From: Deinococcus sp.
Lineage (GTDB): Bacteria; Deinococcota; Deinococci; Deinococcales; Deinococcaceae
Assembly: GCA_018260275.1 (NCBI GenBank)
Contig: JAGLBK010000058.1
Location: forward strand, 1-13,418
Direction: 5' to 3'
Length of the DNA: 13,418 bases
The position numbers and the translations under genes are program-made. How positions within the stretch are numbered: position 1 is the stretch's first letter; each line of letters begins with the position of its first letter. Of the stretch, positions 1 through 4,938 are shown piece by piece. Below the pieces are notes generated by a model. It saw only the letters and a program-made list of their open reading frames with translations. It was not told the origin of the DNA and searched no databases.

Positions 1-2
1 AC

Positions 3-353
3 GTTCACGAGTGGGACGACACCGAAACGGAAGATGGCGTGCCCGTGACCATTGCCGAGATGTCGGGCAGCGACGTGGCGCACCTGCTGGAAGACATAGA
101 TGGCTACCTGTGCGAGCTGGGCGCGGCGCAAATCCGCGACGGCCTGCACACGCTGGGGCTGCCACCGCAGGGCGAGCAACTGCCCGAAATGCTGCGGGCG
201 CTGACGCGACTGGCTAATGCTGCTGGGGCGGGAACGGTGCCGGGTCTGCACGCGGGGCTGGCGGAGGTGCTGGAGCTGAACCTGGGCGAACTGCTGGACA
301 GGCCGGGGGCGCGGCTGGAAAGTCAGAGCGGAACCGAGCAGCCGAGTCACTGA
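3..353 (+). CDS. cobN: CobN cobaltochelatase large subunit, upstream fragment (runs off left edge)
   Basis: This is an internal piece of CobN, the large cobalt- and corrin-binding subunit of aerobic cobaltochelatase, which inserts Co2+ into hydrogenobyrinic acid a,c-diamide in vitamin B12 synthesis in the cytoplasm. The frame is open from the left edge and reads EWDD...GVPVTIAEMSGSD, then IDGYLCELGAAQIRDGLHTLG, which I recognise as the CobN region just before the final catalytic part. It stops at TGA 351-353 after a divergent tail (SGTEQPSH), although full CobN proteins continue for several hundred residues. The remainder appears as a separate frame at 966-2516. The stop overlaps an ATG (TGATG). 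The N-terminal part lies outside the window, so I cannot say whether it is intact. Identity is sure; whether the fragment is functional is unknown. Confidence 0.88.
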   Translation, partial: VHEWDDTETEDGVPVTIAEMSGSDVAHLLEDIDGYLCELGAAQIRDGLHTLGLPPQGEQLPEMLRALTRLANAAGAGTVPGLHAGLAEVLELNLGELLDRPGARLESQSGTEQPSH

Positions 354-373
354 TGTATCATAAAGTAGATACA
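354..373. promoter_or_regulatory. Inverted repeat, candidate MazE operator overlapping a -10-like box
   Basis: TGTATC (354-359) and GATACA (368-373) form a perfect 6-bp inverted repeat with an 8-nt AT-rich spacer, in otherwise GC-rich DNA. It ends one base before the GGAGG ribosome binding site (374-378) of the antitoxin gene. TATCAT (356-361) inside it matches the -10 consensus at five of six positions; no good -35 box is visible. AbrB-fold antitoxins usually bind palindromes at their own promoter, so an autoregulatory operator fits. This is inferred from position and symmetry only. Confidence 0.5.
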
Positions 374-382
374 GGAGGAAAT

Positions 383-622
383 ATGGAGGCGAAAATTCGG
401 CACTGGGGCAACAGTCTGGCCCTCAGGATTCCGCGTGATTACGCGCAGAATCTGCAACTTCAAGAGGGGTCGGCGGTGACCCTGGAACTCAGGGACGGGG
501 CGTTGCTGATTCGCCCGGACCGCCAGAAGCCCACGCTGGACGCGCTGCTCCGGGGTGTGACCCCCGAACTGGTGAGCGGTGAGGAAGACTGGGGAGCGCC
601 GCAGGGGGCCGAAGAGTGGTAG
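383..622 (+). CDS. mazE: MazE/ChpS-like antitoxin (AbrB/SpoVT fold)
   Basis: A 79-residue antitoxin that should neutralise the toxin encoded next to it and repress its own promoter. Residues 1-45 match the swapped-hairpin AbrB DNA-binding fold, with the typical HWGNSLALRIP stretch at 7-17 and a VTLELRDGALLIRP strand region. Residues 50-79 form the acidic toxin-binding tail, ending in WGAPQGAEEW, the usual end of MazE/ChpS proteins. I chose ATG 383 because GGAGG (374-378) lies 4 nt upstream and the AbrB fold begins there. An ATG at 353 would add ten unlikely residues and overlaps the preceding CobN stop. Its stop overlaps the toxin start by 7 nt. The gene lies inside the split cobN, so it may be read from the cob operon as well as from its own promoter. 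Confidence 0.87.
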   Translation: MEAKIRHWGNSLALRIPRDYAQNLQLQEGSAVTLELRDGALLIRPDRQKPTLDALLRGVTPELVSGEEDWGAPQGAEEW

Positions 623-969
623 AGCTTCCCAGCGGCGGCGTCCCGAAACGTGGTGAACTCATCTGGCTGGACTTTAACCCGCAGGCGGGGCATGAGCAGG
701 CGGGCCGCCGCCCGGCGCTGGTGCTAACGCCGGAGCGGTTCAACCGCGCCACTGGCCTCCTGCTGGCCTGCCCGGTGACCAGCAAAGTCAAGGGGTATCC
801 GCTGGAAATCGCCTTGCCAGGCGGCCTAAGCGTCAGCGGAGTGGTGCTGGTGCATCAGGCCCGCATGCTGGACTGGCGCAGTCGCCGCGCCGCAGTGATT
901 GAAGCCGCACCTCCCGAACTGACCCGCCAGGTCCGCGAGACGCTCGGCGCACTCCTGGACGACGAATGA
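616..969 (+). CDS. mazF: MazF/PemK-type endoribonuclease toxin
   Basis: A 117-residue MazF/PemK/ChpB-type toxin, a family of sequence-specific mRNA interferases that cut single-stranded RNA in the cytoplasm. The CcdB/MazF fold signature is complete: GELIWLDFNPQAGHEQAGRRPALVL (given here by positions 13-37, key residues D19, G25, E27, R31-R32), then CPVTSKVKGYP at 52-62 and the late LDWRSRRA at 85-92. An arginine in the RRP motif and the threonine of PVTS (T55) correspond to the catalytic pair of E. coli MazF. GTG 616 is used as the start, inside the end of the antitoxin gene, giving translational coupling; an internal start is possible but would cut into the first strand. The stop overlaps the ATG of the downstream CobN piece (ATGA). 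It appears full length and active. Its target sequence cannot be read from the DNA. Confidence 0.88.
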   Translation: MVELPSGGVPKRGELIWLDFNPQAGHEQAGRRPALVLTPERFNRATGLLLACPVTSKVKGYPLEIALPGGLSVSGVVLVHQARMLDWRSRRAAVIEAAPPELTRQVRETLGALLDDE

Positions 970-2516
970 CCACCCTCGCGCAACTCGCCGCCCGCCCCGT
1001 CCAGACCAACGGCGATGCACTAGAGCTACTGGACGAACTCGCGCTGCACCTCTATCAGTCGCTGGCCGACCACGACTACGACCCCGCTGCCATCCCCGAG
1101 GTGCTGGCCCTGACCCTCGGCCCCCGCGCCAGTTACGGCACGCTGCCGCAGACATTGGAGTATGCCTGCCGGGTGCTGAAACCTAACCTTGAGCGCACCG
1201 ACGAGGAAATTTCCAACCTGCTGGCGGGCCTCGCGGGGCGTTATGTTCCCGCCGGGCCGAGCGGCGCACCGTCACGCGGGCAGGCGCATATTCTGCCGAC
1301 TGGGCGCAACTTTTACGCGGTAGACCCCCGCGCCGTACCCTCGGCGGCAGCGTGGCAGGTGGGGCAGAATCTGGCCCGCGAGGTGCTCTCGCGCCACCTC
1401 AGCGAAACCGGGGCGTACCCCGAACACGTCGCTATCAGCGTGTGGGGCACCTCCAACATGCGGACTCAGGGCGACGACCTCGCCGAGATTTTTGCGCTGC
1501 TGGGCGTGCAACCGCTGTGGCACCCGCAAAGCCGCCGCCTGGAGGGGGTGGAACTGCTGCCGCTGGAGACTGTGGGCCGCCCGCGCATAGACGTGACGGT
1601 CAGGATTTCCGGCTTTTTCCGCGACGCCTTTCCACACCTGATTGGCCTGCTGGACGAGGCTTTTACGCTGGCGATGCATGCCGACGAGAACCCAGAGCAG
1701 AACTTTCCGCGCAAGCATTATCTGGCCGAACTTGAGGGCCGCCTGAGCGACTTACCACCCGAGGAAGCCGAGGCCCGCGCCATGTATCGCGTATTCGGCA
1801 GTGCGCCGGGGACGTATGGCGCGGGGATTTTAGACCTGATTCAGCAGGGCAACTGGCAGACCGACGCCGACTTTGCCGCCACCTTCGTCAACTGGGGCGG
1901 CTACGCCTACACCGCCGCCGAGGCCGGAGCCGACGCCCGCGACGACTTCCGCGCCCGGCTCTCGCAGACCCAACTGGTGCTGCACAATCAGGACAACCGC
2001 GAGCACGACATCTTTGACAGCGACGATTATCTGCAATTTTTCGGCGGGATGATGGCCAGCGTACGGAGTCTCAGCGGCACGCAGCCGAAAGGCTACTTCG
2101 GCGACAGCGCCAACCCCCAGCGGGCGCGGGTGCGCGACCTGAAGGAAGAGGCCCTGCGCGTCTACCGCAGCCGCGTGGTCAATCCCAAGTGGCTGGAGGG
2201 CATCCGGCGGCACGGCTACAAGGGCGGCCTGGAGCAGACCGCCACGGTGGATTACCTGTTCGGCTTCGACGCCACCGCCGAAATCGCCCACGACTTCATG
2301 TACGAGGGAATCGCCCAGAATTACGCGCTGGACGCCGAGAACCAGGAGTTCCTGAAGCAGAGCAACCCCTGGGCGCTGAACGCGATTGCCACGCGACTCC
2401 TGGAAGCCGAGCAGCGCAGCATGTGGGAAGCGCAACCGGAAACATTAGCAGCGTTGCAGAACCTGCTGGCCGAGAGCGAGGGCCTGCTGGAAGAACGGGG
2501 CGAACGTGGCCGCTAG
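966..2516 (+). CDS. cobN: CobN cobaltochelatase large subunit, downstream (C-terminal) fragment
   Basis: A 516-residue protein equal to the C-terminal portion of CobN. Diagnostic stretches are ISVWGTSNMRTQGDD, PRIDVTVRISGFFRDAFPHL, RVFGSAPGTYGAGI, FVNWGGYAYT, NREHDIFDSDDYLQFFGGMM, VVNPKWLEGIRRHGYKG and MYEGIAQNYALD, all in the family order and undamaged. It starts at ATG 966, overlapping the toxin stop as ATGA, with no strong Shine-Dalgarno sequence, so translation is probably coupled to the toxin. Its beginning (residues 11-30, PVQTNGDALELLDELALHLY) continues the homology where the upstream fragment ends. The frame is the same as that of the upstream piece. No stop or frameshift disrupts this half, which suggests it is expressed. 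It may assemble with the upstream piece as a two-chain CobN, or the split may have killed the enzyme. The ATPase partner is probably the gene at 4939. Confidence 0.9.
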   Translation: MTTLAQLAARPVQTNGDALELLDELALHLYQSLADHDYDPAAIPEVLALTLGPRASYGTLPQTLEYACRVLKPNLERTDEEISNLLAGLAGRYVPAGPSGAPSRGQAHILPTGRNFYAVDPRAVPSAAAWQVGQNLAREVLSRHLSETGAYPEHVAISVWGTSNMRTQGDDLAEIFALLGVQPLWHPQSRRLEGVELLPLETVGRPRIDVTVRISGFFRDAFPHLIGLLDEAFTLAMHADENPEQNFPRKHYLAELEGRLSDLPPEEAEARAMYRVFGSAPGTYGAGILDLIQQGNWQTDADFAATFVNWGGYAYTAAEAGADARDDFRARLSQTQLVLHNQDNREHDIFDSDDYLQFFGGMMASVRSLSGTQPKGYFGDSANPQRARVRDLKEEALRVYRSRVVNPKWLEGIRRHGYKGGLEQTATVDYLFGFDATAEIAHDFMYEGIAQNYALDAENQEFLKQSNPWALNAIATRLLEAEQRSMWEAQPETLAALQNLLAESEGLLEERGERGR

Positions 2517-3084
2517 GGGCCGGGGCTGGCTGTGGGCGCTGGGCGCGGCCATTTTTCTGATTCCGCTGGGGCTGGAACTGGGCTATATCTGGCAGGCGGG
2601 CCTGGATTTGCACACGCCCGACAATGTGCGCGGCTATCTGGAACTGAGCCGTCGGGGGCGCGACGACATCGCGGGCAAGGCGCTGTGGACAGAGGTGCGG
2701 CACGTTGACGGCCCGCTGACCGTGCTGATGCCCGGCGGCACCGGCGACCGCGACCTGACGGCTAAACTGTCCGCGTATCTGGCAAAGCAAGGCTACGGGG
2801 AAGGCGACCTGAACGGCAAGGCCGACCTGCGCCGCCGCTTTTTTGAGGCCCACGCTTTTGCCTTGCGCGACCTGCAAACGGGGACGCTCAAAACGCTGGA
2901 CGGCAAGGCGCACCGTGTCGTGTGCAAAGACAGCCAGAGAAGCAGAAATTGCACACTGGACGGCCTGAACGCCTACAGCTACTTTGCACCCTTCGGCAAA
3001 ACCGCTGACGATGGCAGCCTGTACATGCTGGGACAGAAGCCGGGTGAGGCCCCATTTCTCCCTTTTCTGGACGATCCTAAATGA
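2506..3084 (+). CDS. Unknown membrane-anchored protein in the cobN operon
   Basis: I do not recognise this 192-residue protein. It starts at GTG 2506, overlapping the end of cobN by 11 nt. An N-terminal hydrophobic segment (about residues 8-30) after three basic residues reads as a single membrane anchor or uncleaved signal; no lipobox cysteine follows it. The rest is soluble and mixed, probably outside the cytoplasmic membrane. Two cysteines (C140 and C149) flank a basic stretch and could form a disulfide. The end is rich in proline and aromatic residues. The gene joins the next one by ATGA, so it is co-translated with cobN and the methyltransferase. Context suggests a link to cobalt or corrin handling, but nothing in the protein itself proves this. 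Confidence 0.75.
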   Translation: MAARGRGWLWALGAAIFLIPLGLELGYIWQAGLDLHTPDNVRGYLELSRRGRDDIAGKALWTEVRHVDGPLTVLMPGGTGDRDLTAKLSAYLAKQGYGEGDLNGKADLRRRFFEAHAFALRDLQTGTLKTLDGKAHRVVCKDSQRSRNCTLDGLNAYSYFAPFGKTADDGSLYMLGQKPGEAPFLPFLDDPK

Positions 3085-3887
3085 CTGACGACCCCTTTAT
3101 CCGCTGGCGTGAGCTGGTGCTCTCGGCTCAGTCACAGCGCTACCAGCCCGAGCGCGACCTCGCTTTCTGGCAGGGCAAGGCCGCCGACTACGACGACTCA
3201 CAGCCCACTCTCCCGAATACGGTGGCGTGGTTGCGTGATGACCTGCGCGGCCTCGGCAGCCTGCTGGAAGTCGGCGCGGGGACGGGGCGCTTGCTGTTGC
3301 CGCTGGCCGACGCCGTGCCCCAAGTCACCGCGCTGGACTACTCGCCCGAGATGCTGGCCCAACTCAGAGCTAAAAACCCGCCATCAAACGTCCAAACGGT
3401 GTGCTGTTCGCTGGAGCAGGCCCCCGAACATGTGGCTCCTCATGACGCAACCCTGGCCGCGTGGTCACTGGCCTACCAGAGCGACCTGAGAGCCGCGCTG
3501 GACAGCCTGAAACGCCTCAGCCGACAGTGTTTTTATCTGCTGGAAGACGACGGCATCGGTAGCCCACATGTGCAACTGCGCCGCGCCGAAGCAGGCAAGC
3601 CCAGGCCGCAGCGGGCCACCTTGCTGCGGCAGGCGCTAGAGCGTTTGAGCTGGGAATTCACCGTGCAGTACATCACCGAGCGGCGCGAAGTCATTTTGAC
3701 GGACACGCCCGCGCTGCTGGCCTTCGCCCGGTTGCCGCTGCCTGAAAATGAAGTGCTGGACGCGCTGGAGCTGTACTTAACTCAGCAGGGCGCGGGCTGG
3801 TGCTACGGCTGGACTTTTGAGGTTACGGTATTGGCTGTATCGGTCCAATCGGCCCCGGTGCGGCCTGGCCTGGGGGCCGTCCGGTGA
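3081..3887 (+). CDS. Class I SAM-dependent methyltransferase, substrate unknown
   Basis: A 268-residue Rossmann-fold methyltransferase, presumably cytoplasmic. FWQGKAADYDD (29-39) resembles the usual lead-in of small-molecule methyltransferases. LLEVGAGTGRLLLPLA (61-76) is the glycine-rich SAM motif I, and D86 in TALDYSPEML is the acidic residue expected to hold the SAM ribose. The C-terminal half (LEDDGIGSPHV, then YITERREVILTD) is not a family I can name. It does not resemble the tetrapyrrole-methylase fold of CobA, CobI, CobJ, CobM or CobF, so it should not be called a corrin-ring methylase. The start ATG 3081 overlaps the stop of the upstream gene (ATGA) and ends the cobN operon. The substrate is unknown. 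Confidence 0.82.
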   Translation: MTDDPFIRWRELVLSAQSQRYQPERDLAFWQGKAADYDDSQPTLPNTVAWLRDDLRGLGSLLEVGAGTGRLLLPLADAVPQVTALDYSPEMLAQLRAKNPPSNVQTVCCSLEQAPEHVAPHDATLAAWSLAYQSDLRAALDSLKRLSRQCFYLLEDDGIGSPHVQLRRAEAGKPRPQRATLLRQALERLSWEFTVQYITERREVILTDTPALLAFARLPLPENEVLDALELYLTQQGAGWCYGWTFEVTVLAVSVQSAPVRPGLGAVR

Positions 3888-4044
3888 GTGCCCGCCCGTT
3901 TCTGTCGACTGTCAACTTTGGATATAAGGTGAGAAATCTTACTTTCCCTCATCAAGCGTCACTCAATCTTTACACCTGGTCGCCAATACTCTTAAACTCC
4001 GAGAGGTTGGAACATTTCCTGTGCATGGTCCTCTCCGGCCCGTT

Positions 4045-4119
4045 AAGTAGCTCTTGGCTACAGTTACGTGGGTCTGGGAAAAGCGCCCAAACCCACTCCA
4101 CTTACGCCGAGAGCTACTT
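4045..4119. repeat. 75-nt imperfect palindrome with two stems (structured leader or small palindromic element)
   Basis: Two 34-nt arms (4045-4078 and 4086-4119) flank a 7-nt loop (AAAAGCG). The outer 14-bp stem pairs AAGTAGCTCTTGGC with GCCGAGAGCTACTT, with one U-G pair on the + strand. The inner 11-bp stem pairs GTGGGTCTGGG with CCCAAACCCAC, with one mismatch. Between the stems is a symmetric 9-by-9 internal loop (TACAGTTAC against TCCACTTAC), whose sides both end in TTAC. It lies 77 nt before the aquaporin start. It may be a structured RNA leader or a small palindromic mobile repeat. I see no other copy in this window. Confidence 0.65.
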
Positions 4120-4143
4120 TTGCCTACTCGCTCCGCTCGGGGC

Positions 4144-4158
4144 GATGATGCAATCATC
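4144..4158. other. Small hairpin GATGAT-GCA-ATCATC before the aquaporin gene
   Basis: GATGAT (4144-4149) and ATCATC (4153-4158) form a perfect 6-bp inverted repeat with a 3-nt loop. It lies about 38 nt upstream of the aquaporin start and 28 nt before its Shine-Dalgarno sequence. It could be an operator or a small leader hairpin. There is no T run after it, so it is not a terminator. Confidence 0.35.
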
Positions 4159-4196
4159 ACCCGGCAGGTGCTTATCAGAGTTTCAAAAGGAGAAAA

Positions 4197-4862
4197 ATGC
4201 AATTTCAGAAAATGCTCGCGGAAGTTATTGGTACCTTTGGTCTGCTGTTCGTCGGCATGATGGCGATTGTTCACAATCCTGGTCTGCTCGGGGTGGCTTT
4301 TGCCCACGGCCTGATTATCGCGGTGCTGGCGATGGCGCTGGGCACGGTCAGCGGCGGTCAGTTCAACCCGGCGGTCAGCTTCGGGCTGTCGCTGGCAGGC
4401 AAGCAGTCCTGGGCCGATACCGCCGTGTGTATCGTCTCGCAGCTGGTCGGCGCGGCGCTCGGGGGCTTTGCAGCGATGGCCGTCGCCGGGCACGCCAATC
4501 TCGCGAAGGTTGGGTTCTCGCAGCCGAACATCGGGGCCGGGTTCACCTCGACCGGGGCACTGATCGGCGAGATCATCGCCACCTTCTTCCTCGTGCTGGT
4601 GGTGCTCAAGGTGGCCGTGCGCCAGGGGCACGTCATGGGCGGCCTGATCGTGGGTCTGACCATCACGGCGGGCATTCTGGCGATCGGCCCTGTTTCGGGC
4701 GCGGCGCTCAACCCGGCGCGTGCGTTCGGTGCTGCGGTGGTCAGCGGCGACTGGGCCAGCATGTGGATCTACTGGGTCGGTCCCTTGATCGGCGCGGCGC
4801 TGGCTGCTTTCGTCGCGCTGTATATGTGGCGTCTGCCGCAGCCTGCCCCCGCAACCAACTAA
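4197..4862 (+). CDS. Aquaporin / major intrinsic protein with a TIP-like selectivity filter
   Basis: A 221-residue six-helix membrane channel of the MIP family for water or small neutral solutes in the cytoplasmic membrane. Both half-helix motifs are present: NPAVSFG (57-63) and NPARAFG (172-178). The motif AEVIGTFGLLF in helix 1 is typical. By hand alignment to E. coli AqpZ (filter F43, H174, T183, R189), the four filter positions here are H37, I160, A169 and R175. This is not the water-only AqpZ set and not that of GlpF. H/I/A/R is the combination known from some plant tonoplast aquaporins, which also pass ammonia, urea or glycerol. So permeation broader than water is possible, and I avoid the name aqpZ. 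ATG 4197 has AAGGAG 4 nt upstream. A strong terminator follows the stop at once. Confidence 0.92.
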   Translation: MQFQKMLAEVIGTFGLLFVGMMAIVHNPGLLGVAFAHGLIIAVLAMALGTVSGGQFNPAVSFGLSLAGKQSWADTAVCIVSQLVGAALGGFAAMAVAGHANLAKVGFSQPNIGAGFTSTGALIGEIIATFFLVLVVLKVAVRQGHVMGGLIVGLTITAGILAIGPVSGAALNPARAFGAAVVSGDWASMWIYWVGPLIGAALAAFVALYMWRLPQPAPATN

Positions 4863-4875
4863 AGCCTTCCACTTT

Positions 4876-4915
4876 CCGGGTGGTGCGCCTTTTACGGTGT
4901 GCTACCCGGATTTTT
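4876..4915 (+). terminator. Intrinsic terminator after the aquaporin gene, abutting the chelatase gene
   Basis: CCGGGTGGTGCGCC (4876-4889) pairs over its whole 14-nt length with GGTGTGCTACCCGG (4896-4909), including four G-U pairs. The loop is 6 nt and an ATTTTT run follows at 4910-4915. This is a textbook intrinsic terminator. It ends only 23 nt before the start codon at 4939, leaving no room for a promoter between them. The downstream gene must be read through it or from a promoter within the aquaporin gene, so it may serve as an attenuator. Confidence 0.85.
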
Positions 4916-4938
4916 CGTAGCCTACTGGAGGGCAAACG

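Larger units (their letters stand above)
3888..4196. other. 309-bp intergenic region upstream of the aquaporin gene
   Basis: No convincing gene is present. The region is more AT-rich than its neighbours. It contains a possible promoter for the aquaporin gene: TTTACA at 3969-3974 and TAAACT at 3993-3998 with an 18-nt spacer, a weak match. Further along are a 75-nt imperfect palindrome (4045-4119), a small hairpin (4144-4158), and AAGGAG (4187-4192), the ribosome binding site of the aquaporin gene. A TATAAG at 3923-3928 is another possible -10 but lacks a partner. If transcription starts near 4005, the leader would be about 190 nt and would contain both hairpins. Confidence 0.5.

Noticed and set aside
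351..966. Intein or transposon as the cause of the cobN split
   Set aside because: The inserted DNA encodes only antitoxin and toxin with their own start and stop codons; there are no splicing motifs, transposase or visible terminal repeats.
3888..4196. Cobalamin riboswitch before the aquaporin or chelatase gene
   Set aside because: No B12-box sequence (GCCACTG type) or its typical arrangement is visible; the structure seen is a simple two-stem palindrome.
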